A stretch of 64,000 nucleotides of DNA from contig CAWAFL010000001.1 in NCBI GenBank assembly GCA_963781305.1, positions 124,001 to 188,000 of the forward strand, read 5' to 3'. The stretch comes from DASXMT01 sp963781305 (GTDB lineage Bacteria; Actinomycetota; Acidimicrobiia; Acidimicrobiales; RAAP-2). Below the pieces are notes generated by a model. It worked only from the letters and a program-made list of their open reading frames with translations, was not told the origin of the DNA and did not search any database. A program made the position numbers and the translations under genes. Below, piece by piece: positions 1-9,837 of the stretch (the first letter of the stretch is position 1; each line of letters opens with the position of its first letter).

Positions 1-2
1 TG

Positions 3-272
3 GAGCGCGGCGGCGCGATCGTCATCGACGGCCCGCATGACCATCCGGCGGCCGAGGCGCTGGCCGCGGCGGCGCTTCGCGCTCCCGACCCGTCGTTGAC
101 CGTGCTGCGCCTCGACCGGCGCCTCTGGCCGTCGGGCTCGCCCCGCCCCGGCCTGCCGCAGGCAGCCGGTCCCGCCGCGATGCTCTGCCAGGGCCAGACC
201 TGCAGCCTGCCGGTCACGACGCCGGAGACGCTGGCGGCGCTCTTGAAGGAACGGGCGACGGGGGTGGCCTAG
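3..272 (+). CDS. DUF255/YyaL-type thioredoxin-domain protein, C-terminal end
   Basis: The window opens inside this gene; 89 codons and a TAG stop remain. The visible tail carries a CQGQTCSLPVT motif followed by a short helix, which is how YyaL/DUF255 proteins (spermatogenesis-associated protein 20-like, N-terminal thioredoxin fold plus six-hairpin glycosidase fold) usually end. The thioredoxin domain is outside the window, so the family call rests on the C-terminal Cys motif alone. Codon use is GC-rich like block A and unlike the AT-rich gene that follows. The cellular role of the family is not established. No frameshift is seen in this part. Confidence 0.6.
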   Translation, partial: ERGGAIVIDGPHDHPAAEALAAAALRAPDPSLTVLRLDRRLWPSGSPRPGLPQAAGPAAMLCQGQTCSLPVTTPETLAALLKERATGVA

Positions 273-415
273 CTGACGCTGAATGACAGAGGTGACCGGA
301 CTTCTTTATAGACATGTCACGCGTGCGCAATTGTGGCTCCCGCGACAGACCAGAAAAGAATAGCAACTCACACACGCTCCGCTGAATTTGTTCCGGAGAA
401 GATAAGGAATTGAAA

Positions 416-1213
416 ATGGCTTCTCTCCAGGAAAGGTATCGCTTATGGCGACATAAGATATTGCCAGCTTCTAAAAATGATGCAATACGAATACAAAATG
501 ATATCGTGCTAGTACAAGATAGCTTAAAACCGCTACAGAGAGTGTCTGAGCCTGAGCTTGTACCGCACTCAAAATGGATATCGTATTTATCCCGCAATTT
601 CAACAAACCAGGCGTCCGGATTCTTGAGATAGGCTCTCGCAACGTTACTGGAGGCGCCTCCAGGGAGCTGTTTGCGGCCGCTGATTACGTTGGATTCGAT
701 TTCTACGAAGGTGAGAATGTCGATGTAGTTGGGGATGCGCACAAGATTTCATCGTACTTTAACGATGACGCGAAATTCGATCTAATATTTTCAAGTGCAG
801 TATTAGAGCACTTGCACATGCCTTGGGTCGTTGCGCAAGAGATACAAAAACTTCTAAAAGTAGGAGGATATCTGTTTGTCGAGACTCACTTTTCTTTTTC
901 TTATCATGAAGGGCCATGGAATTTTTTTCAATTCTCCAACATGGGGTTGAGAGCGTTATTCAATAGTGGCATGGGTTTTGATTTAGTTGACAGCGGAATG
1001 TGCAACCCAATGAATGGAGCATTCAGTCAGAAGGCAGACGAACACCTTAGAGGGAAACCCGTCGGTGGATTGTATTGCCACAGCGAAATCCTTTGCAAGA
1101 AGACCCGTGACGTACCAGACTTTGACTGGAACAAGGTGGATATTGACGAAGTCGTAGACAATACACGGTATCCGCTCCCAAAAAGACCAGCTGAGACGCT
1201 CACCCCTCGTTAG
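416..1213 (+). CDS. Class I SAM-dependent methyltransferase, AT-rich
   Basis: About 265 residues with a Rossmann methyltransferase core: glycine-rich motif I ILEIGSRNVTGG near residue 70, acidic strand-2 motif YVGFDF, the DLIFSSAVLEHLHMPW segment typical of Methyltransf_11 proteins, and GGYLFVETHF. The acceptor substrate cannot be inferred; relatives often modify glycans or small molecules. I chose the ATG at 416 because AAGGAA lies 7 bases upstream; a TTG at 410 in the same frame is the alternative. Base composition is strikingly lower in G+C than every neighbour and codons such as AAA, ATA and TTA are common, which suggests recent transfer. The frame is intact, unlike most long genes nearby, and no co-transferred partner gene is visible. 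Confidence 0.85.
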   Translation: MASLQERYRLWRHKILPASKNDAIRIQNDIVLVQDSLKPLQRVSEPELVPHSKWISYLSRNFNKPGVRILEIGSRNVTGGASRELFAAADYVGFDFYEGENVDVVGDAHKISSYFNDDAKFDLIFSSAVLEHLHMPWVVAQEIQKLLKVGGYLFVETHFSFSYHEGPWNFFQFSNMGLRALFNSGMGFDLVDSGMCNPMNGAFSQKADEHLRGKPVGGLYCHSEILCKKTRDVPDFDWNKVDIDEVVDNTRYPLPKRPAETLTPR

Positions 1214-1583
1214 GGGGCGGGCGCGGACCGCGCCTCATGGTGAACAGCAAACTGCCAACATTATCAATCCATTTCCGACGTCTGCTCAAGCTCCTGTTCA
1301 AGAAGGCCGATTGCGGCGCCATGGGGGCCGGCGGCCGGGCTTTTCGACCGCGTCGAGGATCCCTGCGCTTGCCAAAAAATTGCTTGCGCGTTCCCTGCGC
1401 GGGGCAAATTCCCTGCGTCGCCCGCTTGGGGATTTTGCCGCAAGGATCTCAAATCAAATGCCGGTTCGGCGAGGATTTTCTCGCAAAAAGCCGAGTTCGC
1501 TGCGAATTCGCTGCGCTCGGGGAATTTTTTGTTCAGCCCCCCCCGAAGGCCGCTCCACCGCGGCCGAGATCGAGGAGATTCCC
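1214..1583. other. Intergenic stretch without recognisable gene
   Basis: About 370 bases between the methyltransferase and the 3' end of the methionine synthase gene. Open frames here run into antisense of the neighbouring gene and resemble no family. The stretch has short repeated words such as CCCTGCG and AAATTCCCTGCG but no clear hairpin, promoter or RNA gene that I can support. Confidence 0.5.
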
Positions 1584-2629
1584 CTACCCCGCCCCCAGCT
1601 CCGCGCCGCACGATCCGCGCGCCCGCGACCATCGCCTTCATCTTGCCGAAGGCGACGTCGCGCGGCAGATATTTCATGCCGCAATCGGGGGCGACGATGA
1701 TGTCCTCGGGCGTGCGACGTAGGGCAAGCGCGCGGCGGATGCGCGCGGCGACGGTTTCCGGCGTCTCGACCTCGTGTCGTCGAGAGATCGAGCACGCCGA
1801 GCATGATCTTCTTGCCCGGCAGGTCCTTCGAGCACCGCGCAATCGAGATTGGACTGCGCGGTCTCGATCGAGATCTGCCGGCACGCGGCAGTCGCCGAGC
1901 TCGGGCAGAAAGGAATAGCCGCTCGGCCGCTGGTGGATGATCGCGGCGTAGCCGAAGCAGATATGCACGGCGGTCGTGCCGGTCACGCCTTCGAGCGCGC
2001 GGTTCGAGCGCCGGCGAGGCCGTATTCCTCGCGCCTTCTCCGGCCGCGCCTGCATATAGGGCTCGTCGATCTGCACGATGTCCGCGCCGGCGGCGAACAG
2101 GTCCTTGATCTCCTCGTTGACCGCCGTCGGCGTAGTCCATCGCCGCGTCGGCGTCGCTCGGGTAGAAATCGTTCTGCGCCTGCTGGCTCATGGTGAACGG
2201 GCCCGGGCACGGTGATCTTCACCGGCGCGGTCGGTGTGGCGCGCGCAGGAATTTCAGGTCCTCGACCTCGACCGCATGCTTGCGGCGGATCGTGCCGACG
2301 ATGCGCGGCACCGGATTGGGATGGCCGGAGCGGTCGAGCGCCGTGCCGGGATTGTCGATATCGACGCCCTCGAGCGCGGTGGCGAAGCGGTTCGAATAGC
2401 TCTCGCGCCGGATTTCGCCGTCGGTGATGATGTCGAGGCCGGCCTCTTCCTGCGCGCTGGATCGCGAGGATCGTCGCGTCGTCCTGCGCCTCGGCGAGGA
2501 ACGGCTCCGGAATGCGCCACAACTCGCTGCGCCCGGACGCGCGGCGGAAAGCGGCCGGCGAGCTTGGCGCGGTCGATCAGCCATTCCGGCTGCGGCGTAG
2601 GAGCCGACGAGCGTCGTCGGCAGAAGCAT
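1584..2629 (-). CDS. Cobalamin-independent methionine synthase family protein (MetE C-terminal type), frameshifted
   Basis: Transfers a methyl group to homocysteine or a related thiol; members resemble only the catalytic C-terminal half of MetE. The protein reads across three frames: start MLLPTTLVGSYA, then GLDIITDGEIRRESYSNRFA, VKITVPGP, VTGTTAVHICFGYA with the zinc-binding His-x-Cys, and APDCGMKYLPRDVAFGKMKA with the distal zinc Cys. The original end is IVRRELGAG and a TAG once one extra G is removed. The extent fits the 340-370 residue family. The ATG is preceded by GGAGGAA. Several insertions turn CAG-GAG into CAGCGAG. RidA lies just upstream on the same strand. The methyl donor (folate or another compound) cannot be told. 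Confidence 0.8.
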
Positions 2630-2680
2630 CTTGTTCCTCCCTGGCGCGGCCTTGGCGGCGCATCTTAAACAATCCGCAGC

Positions 2681-3108
2681 TCACGAAGCCTTTGTCGCGG
2701 GCGCAGCCTTTTTCTTAAGCCGGGCCTCAGCTTCGATCTCGACCTTCATCTCCGGCATGAGCAGACCCGAGATGACGACGATCGTCGCTGCGGGGCGGAT
2801 GTCACGGAAAATCTCGCCCTGAACCGCGAGCACGGATGCGCAGTGGGACGCGTCGGTGACAAAGGTGCGCAGGCGGACGATATCCTCGAGGCCGCCGCCG
2901 GCTTCCTTGAGGACCGCAGCGAAGGTCGTGTAGATATTGCGCGTCTGCTCGGCCGGGTCGGCGGGCATCGCCATGAGTCGCGTAGTCGTAGCCCGTCGTG
3001 CCGGAGATCATCACTTCGTCGCCGCAGACGATGCGCGCGCGAATAGCCGTGAGCGCGCTCGAACGGCGAGCCCGATGGACAGCCGCTGCGTGTCGTTTTG
3101 GCCCTCGC

Positions 3109-3112
<4 letters not shown>
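2681..3112 (-). CDS. RidA family (YjgF/YER057c/UK114) protein, frameshifted
   Basis: RidA proteins hydrolyse reactive enamines/imines made by PLP enzymes. The readable parts give SPFERAHGYSRA, IVCGDEVMISGTTGYDY, then an intact stretch AEQTRNIYTTFAAVLKEAGG, LEDIVRLRTFVTD, and a C-terminal Lys/Ala tail. The first third needs single-base corrections. The N-terminus probably starts at a CTG (SEGQNDTQRLS) that overlaps the TGA of the carboxylase alpha gene; no ATG or GTG exists there, so the start is unsure. The overlap suggests translational coupling with the carboxylase and a single minus-strand transcript continuing into the methionine synthase gene. Confidence 0.75.
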
Positions 3113-5136
<2,024 letters not shown>

Positions 5137-5729
5137 GGGCTGCCCAGCGGAGGAAAGCGCGAGCTTTCCGATTGTCTGTGGTTCTATTGGAAGGGGGCCG
5201 GCGCGTAAACGTCCGTAGACTTGAGCGCGCGCGCAAATGGAGGCCCTGGGCCGCGGGCGCCTTTGTACAACCGGATCGCCAGGGAGAGGGTCCCGGCGGG
5301 CGAGGCCATCGGCGCATCGTCGACGCAAACGCTCCCTTTGTTTTTTGTTTTCAGGGTCCGCCTGCTCGCTCCGTCAAACCGGTTGCCGACAGTGGCGAGA
5401 GCGCGGCGCTGCAAGACGAGTTTGACGCGCTGGAGCGCCACGCCCAGCTGCGAACCGCAGCCCGCGCAATAGAGCGCAGGCTCGGATCCCATCACGGAGG
5501 CCATCCGTGCTTCACCACAACCATGTACCCTTACGTTAGGTTGAGAGAAACATCTTGACGTGCATTAACGATGATGACATTGATGGGTCAACCTTCGTGA
5601 TTACAGCTGTGTGAGCCTCTGCTCAGGGGTCTTTGGCGTCGCGCGCAGGCGGGGATACGGCGCGTCTACATGTTGAATTTGCTTGATAAATATCGCCACT
5701 TCGCTGGCGATATAGCGGGGACGACGACG
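5137..5729. other. Intergenic region upstream of pccA and of the PEP-CTERM gene
   Basis: Nearly 600 bases between divergent genes, so it should hold both promoters. A minus-strand frame at about 5184-5504 contains YCAGCGSQLG, a zinc-ribbon-like word, but the rest is not recognisable and a plus-strand frame overlaps it, so I do not call a gene. I see no terminator or riboswitch I can defend. Confidence 0.4.
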
Positions 5730-6149
5730 ATGGGGAAATTTAGATACCCAGCCCTGTGCGTGTTGGCCGCACTTGCAGGGGCGATCGGGTTTGCGAGTTC
5801 GGCCAGCGCATTGTTGGTTAGTGTCGGGGGTCTTGACGTCGCCGACACCTCTCAGGTTGGCGGCTTGCCGCTCGTCGCCGCCGGGAGCCCGGGAGGCTTC
5901 TTCAAAAGCGCGGGGAGCCTGGTCCCGTGGTGGTCGCCGCAAGATGCCACCAACTTCACCGTGACATCTGAAGGCGTGAAGGCCAATCTGCACTCGCCAG
6001 AGGTCGACGCCGACGATGTTTTCGCCTATCTGGACGACAGTAACACTCTTCCTGAGCCCATGACCTGGGCGATGATGCTCGCAGGCTTTGCCGTCCTCGG
6101 CTTCGTCGCCTCTCATCGAACCCGCAAGAAGGACATTGCGATTATCTAA
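5730..6149 (+). CDS. Small PEP-CTERM (PEPxxWA) sorting-signal protein
   Basis: About 139 residues from the ATG chosen here: an N-terminal signal peptide (hydrophobic ALCVLAALAGAIGFASSASA), a short polar region of about 80 residues with no known domain, then PEPMTWAMMLAGFAVLGFVA followed by SHRTRKK. That is the tripartite PEP-CTERM signal: PEP motif, membrane helix and basic tail. Such proteins are exported and handled by an EpsH/XrtA-type exosortase, often linked to exopolysaccharide. No exosortase gene is in the window. An in-frame ATG at 5670 would add 20 residues before the signal peptide and is less likely. Function of the mature region is unknown. Confidence 0.8.
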   Translation: MGKFRYPALCVLAALAGAIGFASSASALLVSVGGLDVADTSQVGGLPLVAAGSPGGFFKSAGSLVPWWSPQDATNFTVTSEGVKANLHSPEVDADDVFAYLDDSNTLPEPMTWAMMLAGFAVLGFVASHRTRKKDIAII

Positions 6150-6154
6150 ACAAC

Positions 6155-6189
6155 GCAAAAAAGAGCCCCTTTCCGCCGGCCTTTTTTGC
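6155..6189 (+). terminator. Candidate terminator-like hairpin after the PEP-CTERM gene
   Basis: GCAAAAAAG and CTTTTTTGC form a perfect 9-bp inverted repeat around a 17-base GC-rich loop, starting 6 bases after the stop codon. The stem is A/T-rich rather than G/C-rich, so it is not a textbook intrinsic terminator, but it ends in a T-run and could act in either direction. Confidence 0.35.
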
Positions 6190-6198
6190 ACTGAAAAT

Positions 6199-6296
6199 CT
6201 AAGCAGCCAACCAGCGCCCGCGGGCGCGCCATTATGGATGAAAATCACGGGCCGGCCGCACGACGCCAATTCCTCAGAGCTATTTTCATGGCAGAT
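6199..6296 (+). repeat. 98-bp inverted repeat, left arm
   Basis: Perfect inverted copy of 6806-6903; similarity continues four bases inward with one indel. The arm contains GGGCGCGCC and GGCCGGCC words and a stretch that, read in different frames, gives meaningless short peptides in both copies. No transposase is encoded between the arms. Confidence 0.9.
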
Positions 6297-6805
6297 TCTT
6301 GGGCGTGCCAACGGATTTAAGCCGGACCGGCTCGCCACAGAGATGCGAAGCGCGCTGGTCTTGCCCGCATAGGCAAAAATCGGCGAGGCGAGGAGCTCTC
6401 GCACAAACCGTAGTTACGTCCGTAAAATCAAGCAGATATGGCGTTATCCTCAAGCAGAACGTACGGCGGGACCGGCGCCCGGCGGCTTCGTTTAGATATT
6501 CTTGACGGTCGCGCTCTCCAGCGGACCCATGAAGTCAGTTTTCCGCTTTCCGCTCCCCTCCCAGTCCCTCCTGTTCATCGGCCCAACAGGGGCGATAATC
6601 TCCCCTGCTCGGTCTTTCCCTTCCACACGAGCAAATTCGCTCAACCAAATGAAAGACAAGGGATTTGCGTAATCGCTCGAGAGCGGCGGGAAGCGATTTG
6701 CCCTGATGGCAGGGAGTAACAGGCGGAAATCTCGTTTTCCGCGAACGCGCGTCGCTTGTGGTGAAAGTTCAGTCGAACCGTCCATTCGTTGGGGTCGCTG
6801 AAGAA
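6297..6805. other. 509-bp spacer between inverted repeat arms
   Basis: No open frame in this spacer resembles a known family. Frames at 6438-6719 (plus) and 6492-6785 (minus) are open by chance in my judgement. G+C is lower than the flanks. I see no recombinase site or promoter that I can support. Confidence 0.4.
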
Positions 6806-6903
6806 ATCTGCCATGAAAATAGCTCTGAGGAATTGGCGTCGTGCGGCCGGCCCGTGATTTTCATCCATAATGGCGCGCCCGCGGGCGCTGGTTGGCTGCT
6901 TAG
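6806..6903 (-). repeat. 98-bp inverted repeat, right arm
   Basis: Exact reverse complement of 6199-6296. Flanking sequence outside the arms differs (ATTTTCAG-side on the left, GTTTCGATC on the right), so the repeat ends sharply at both sides. Confidence 0.9.
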
Positions 6904-7035
6904 CGTTTCGATCTGGCGATTCTTCCGCGCGACGATCGCCGCGAGCAGTCTGGGGCGTGCTTGAGGTTCGCAATTGATCGAGATTTCGGCCCCTCGCAGA
7001 CGTCGGCGCCATCGGCGATGGCGTCGCCCGCCGCC

Positions 7036-7314
7036 TCAGTAGCAGACTTCCACCCGCCTCCAAGCGCCGGTCAGGTGCTCGCGGGTGACATAGCACCCGA
7101 CCGACGGGGCCGGAATCGGCACAGCATACGGCGGCGAGCCCCAAAGGTAGCCGTAAAGGCCGCTACCGCCGCCAAAGATCGTCCCGGTGCCGAAGAGCCA
7201 GGCGATCGGGCCGGCGTCGGAGGCGTAGAACTGCTGGGCCTCGGCGGCGCCGGGCGCCCCAACAAGGCCGAACGCGAGAATGGCGGCGGCCAGCGACGCT
7301 GCGGCTCCCTTCAT
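7036..7314 (-). CDS. Small secreted Rhizobiales-type protein
   Basis: 92 residues. A clear signal peptide (SLAAAILAFGLVGAPGAAEA, predicted cut before QQFYASD) is followed by a Gly/Pro/Tyr-rich middle and a C-terminus with CYVTREHLTGAWRRVEVCY. The Cys...WRRVxVC ending is common among small exported proteins of Hyphomicrobiales and probably forms one disulfide. No catalytic motif is present and no function can be given. The start ATG has GGGAG upstream. Confidence 0.65.
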   Translation of the reverse strand: MKGAAASLAAAILAFGLVGAPGAAEAQQFYASDAGPIAWLFGTGTIFGGGSGLYGYLWGSPPYAVPIPAPSVGCYVTREHLTGAWRRVEVCY

Positions 7315-7378
7315 CCCGATGCTCCCAAAAAGGACAGCGACGAGCCGAGGGCTCCGACCAAAAAAGCGCGGGCTCAGC

Positions 7379-7906
7379 TCATCCGATACCGCGGGGGCTC
7401 GGCCGCCGCAAGGCTTTCGCATTAGAGCGAAATCGAGCCGGCTCTTCGCCGTCCGGCAAAGGCGGATCGCCAGCGACCGCGGCGCGAAGGGCTGCCTCCA
7501 CGCCCGGCCAGCCGCCGGCGGCGCGCGCCTTGACAGCGGCGATGAACCAATCCGGCGCGCGATGCGCTTCGGCAAGCACATTGACCAGCGCCGCCAGCGC
7601 GTCGAGCGTCTTGCAGGCGTCTGCCCGCTCGATCAGCCACCCGGCGTCGGCCTCGCAGACAACGCCCGTCGGCCGCTCCTGCCAGACGACGTGGTCGGTG
7701 ATCATCTCGACGAAAAACGCCGTCCATTCGGGCGCGTTCTTCATCCGAGCCCCGGCGACGGCGAACAACTCATCGGCCGCCTCCCGGGTGACCTCCCCGT
7801 CTGCGAACACCTCGCGCCTCAGCCAGGCGACGTCCTGGGCCGTCACTCTGCGGCCGAGGATCATCGCGCTGATGATCGTTCGGCTCCTGTCGATTGCAAC
7901 GCACAT
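7379..7906 (-). CDS. Conserved hypothetical protein, alphaproteobacterial two-part helical family
   Basis: 175 residues, intact. The core (VTAQDVAWLRREVFADGEVT, EADELF-like helix, EWTAFFVEMITDHVVWQERP, GVVCEADAGWLIERA, LAALVNVLAEAHRAP) resembles a cytoplasmic hypothetical family I know from Alphaproteobacteria with the pattern REVYGDG...EALFALD...W..FFVEAITDYLV.Q..P.G. No enzymatic residues stand out. An internal ATG at 7864 would remove the first 14 residues, which look poorly conserved, and may be the true start. The C-terminal 25 residues are basic and low in complexity. Confidence 0.6.
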   Translation of the reverse strand: MCVAIDRSRTIISAMILGRRVTAQDVAWLRREVFADGEVTREAADELFAVAGARMKNAPEWTAFFVEMITDHVVWQERPTGVVCEADAGWLIERADACKTLDALAALVNVLAEAHRAPDWFIAAVKARAAGGWPGVEAALRAAVAGDPPLPDGEEPARFRSNAKALRRPSPRGIG

Positions 7907-8108
7907 GACGCATACTCTCGTTGATGTCTCACCCGCCGGCTCTCACTCGTCCGGCTCTTCGTTGGTTAAAGCCTGCGCGCCAATCTTTTCCGACAGGTGA
8001 ATCCCGACGCAACGGAAGTTAAAAGCGTTCGGGCACAGTTAAGGTCTGGGAAAGCGGCATGGTTTCACGAAGCTGAAGCTGCCCTGCAGGAAGCCTCCGG
8101 AGGGCCGT

Positions 8109-8351
8109 TCAAATTGACCGGTCCCGCCGCGACCGAACGTAAGCCCGCTCGCCGTTTCGGGCGCGCTGCCAGACCTCGACCAGCTCGCCGGACTTCGGAT
8201 CGAAGAAGCGTTCGCCGGTGAACGTCCAGTCCCTGCCCGGCGGCGCGTCCAGAGGCTTGCGCTTGTAGCCGCCGCTCCGGAAGAGGAGCCAGATCAGGAC
8301 GAGCGCGACCGGCGCGCCGGCCCAGAGGAGGACGACGAACGCATGGATCAC
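8109..8351 (-). CDS. Small single-span membrane protein
   Basis: 80 residues: one N-terminal membrane helix (FVVLLWAGAPVALVLIWLLF) and a basic cytoplasmic tail containing WTFTGERFFDPKSGELVEVW. Its ATG overlaps the TGA of the YbjQ gene by 4 bases, so the two are translationally coupled. The family is not recognised; the coupling suggests a membrane partner for the YbjQ-type protein. Confidence 0.6.
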   Translation of the reverse strand: MIHAFVVLLWAGAPVALVLIWLLFRSGGYKRKPLDAPPGRDWTFTGERFFDPKSGELVEVWQRARNGERAYVRSRRDRSI

Positions 8352-8671
8352 GGCGCAGGTTCGATCACGGCGGCCGTGCCATAGGCTACGATCTCGCTCA
8401 TCGTATTGCCGATCTCGGCGCTGTCGTAGCGCATCATCAGGACGGCGTTCGCTCCCATCGCGGTTGCGTTCTGGACCAGCCGATCGAGAGCGTGGCGGCG
8501 CGCCTCCTCGAGGAGCTGGGTGTATTCGTGGATTTCACCACCGACAATCGTGCGCAGGCCAGCCATAAGGTTGCCGCCGAGACCCCGGCTGCGGACCACC
8601 ACGCCAAAGCACTGTCCGAGCGTTTGCACCGTCCGATGCCCGGCGATGTTCTCAGTTGTTGTGACGATCAC
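8348..8671 (-). CDS. YbjQ/UPF0145 family protein
   Basis: 107 residues, intact. The sequence has the family hallmarks: MIVTTTENIAGHRTVQTLG at the start, GVVVRSRGLGGN, LLEEARRHALDRLVQNATAM, GANAVLMMRYDSAEIG and a C-terminal AYGTAAVIEP. UPF0145 proteins form beta-rich pentamers and are often labelled heavy-metal-binding, but a biochemical role is not settled. It is first in a two-gene unit with the small membrane protein downstream. Confidence 0.88.
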   Translation of the reverse strand: MIVTTTENIAGHRTVQTLGQCFGVVVRSRGLGGNLMAGLRTIVGGEIHEYTQLLEEARRHALDRLVQNATAMGANAVLMMRYDSAEIGNTMSEIVAYGTAAVIEPAP

Positions 8672-8893
8672 TGCGCCCCCAGGGATTTCCGCGCCGGCGT
8701 GAGCCGCAACGCCTCGCTCGGAAGTCTATCCCGCGCCTTGGGGAAACGCGACCTCCGTCAGCAGCCGACCGGGCCTTGTGGATTGGAGCGAAACGGCCTT
8801 GTGCGGGCCCTGAGCCTCGCAGCCCCCGGGATAATCCGCGGATAGCGAGGTCAATGGGATATTCCGGCGTCAGCCAAAACCCGGAACGAACCG

Positions 8894-9319
8894 CTACCCA
8901 CAGCGTGGATAGATCGCCGCGAGCTCATGTCCACTGAGAAAGATCGGGACGTGCGTCAGGCCGCCATGGCGCCTGATCCACTTGCGGATCGGCAAGGGAT
9001 AGGTCGCGGCCATCAGACGCGTTACGCGGCCGGCGGGATACTCCCCGCCATCTTGGTCAACCAGCCTTGCCGCGTGAAAACCAAGGACGGCTCGCCGGGT
9101 CACGCAGATCCGGTCCCTCGGGATGGTGCTGAGAACGAGCGTGCAGGCGGAGTAGCAGGGGCCGTCGATGACCACGCGCTCGCCGGACTGGCGGAGCACG
9201 GAAAAGAAGTCGAGAAAAGAACCGATCTCGCCTCCGGAGCTGCCTTCGATCAGCACCTCCGCCAGGGCGGGGGTGAAGCCGACGAGAACGAAGAGAATGA
9301 CGAGAAGAACGCGTCGCAT
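8894..9319 (-). CDS. Periplasmic ClpP/crotonase-fold-like protein of unknown function
   Basis: 141 residues with an N-terminal signal peptide (RVLLVILFVLVGFTPALAEV). The mature part has GGEIGSFLDFFSVLRQSGER, VVIDGPCYSACTLVLSTIPR, DRICVTRRAVLGFHAARL and a C-terminal GHELAAIYPRC. The GPCYSAC turn resembles the nucleophile-elbow region of ClpP-like periplasmic proteins (COG3904-like), with a conserved Ser flanked by Cys residues. Whether it is a protease is not known. The nearest genes are a minus-strand YbjQ pair downstream and the PIN remnant upstream; nothing suggests a partner. Confidence 0.65.
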   Translation of the reverse strand: MRRVLLVILFVLVGFTPALAEVLIEGSSGGEIGSFLDFFSVLRQSGERVVIDGPCYSACTLVLSTIPRDRICVTRRAVLGFHAARLVDQDGGEYPAGRVTRLMAATYPLPIRKWIRRHGGLTHVPIFLSGHELAAIYPRCG

Positions 9320-9409
9320 TTAGTCTTCTCCCGAATACCCGGGTTCCGACTTTTCAGCCGAATGCGCCGAATTCGGGACGGGCCCGATCAGCGGGCTCGG
9401 GACCCATTC

Positions 9410-9816
9410 TCAAACGGCAGGTTCGCGCCAGTCCAATCCGGGAAAGCGGGCGTAATCGCGATCGAAAGTCATCCATGTGCACCCATGCTCGATCGCGAGC
9501 GCGGCGAACCAGGCGTCGGTCGTGAGCGGGCCGCGAACGCCCGCTTCGACGCACATTCGCTGGAAGATCCTCCAGTGCCGCGGGCCGGGACGCCCGATCT
9601 CGCAATGGGGCTCGTTCAGGAGACTGTCGCAAAATGCGATCGCTTCTTCGACCGGGCTGGGCTGGACGTAGATCTATGGGCTGGTCGTGATCCGGATCAA
9701 CGCGTTCGGTGCCAGCGGACAGACGCCGAACCGCGCATCGCCTCTGGCATGGCGCGATCTGCGCTTTCATGGGGGAAGCCGCCGACGGCGCCGCTCACGA
9801 TGTTCTCCTGCCGCGC
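9410..9816 (-). pseudogene. PIN-domain (VapC-like) toxin remnant
   Basis: The C-terminal two thirds is clear: FGVCPLAPNALIRITTSP, IYVQPSPVEEAIAFCDSLL, RHWRIFQRMCVEAGV, GPLTTDAWFAALAIEHGCTW and MTFDRDYARFPGLDWREPAV then TGA. The two late acidic residues of a PIN ribonuclease (TTDAW, FDRD) are present. An in-frame TAG interrupts it after ITTSP, and the N-terminal first acidic motif and the segment of roughly 30 residues after it are missing or scrambled (only HESADR-like words remain). No antitoxin gene is next to it. Missing sequence, not just indels, makes me call this decayed. Confidence 0.7.
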
Positions 9817-9837
9817 CAGCGTAGCCGATGCGGCTCG

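Noticed and set aside
1237..2668. Several plus-strand frames opposite the methionine synthase gene
   Set aside because: All are Arg/Pro-rich antisense shadows; the minus strand carries the conserved zinc-binding motifs.
5184..5504. Minus-strand frame with YCAGCGSQLG, a possible zinc-ribbon protein
   Set aside because: Only one Cys pair, no family-like remainder, and an equally long frame on the other strand.
6641..6879. Minus-strand frame reading GPAARRQFLRAIF, like a twin-arginine signal
   Set aside because: It lies mostly in the inverted-repeat arm and spacer, has no hydrophobic stretch after the Arg pair and no domain.
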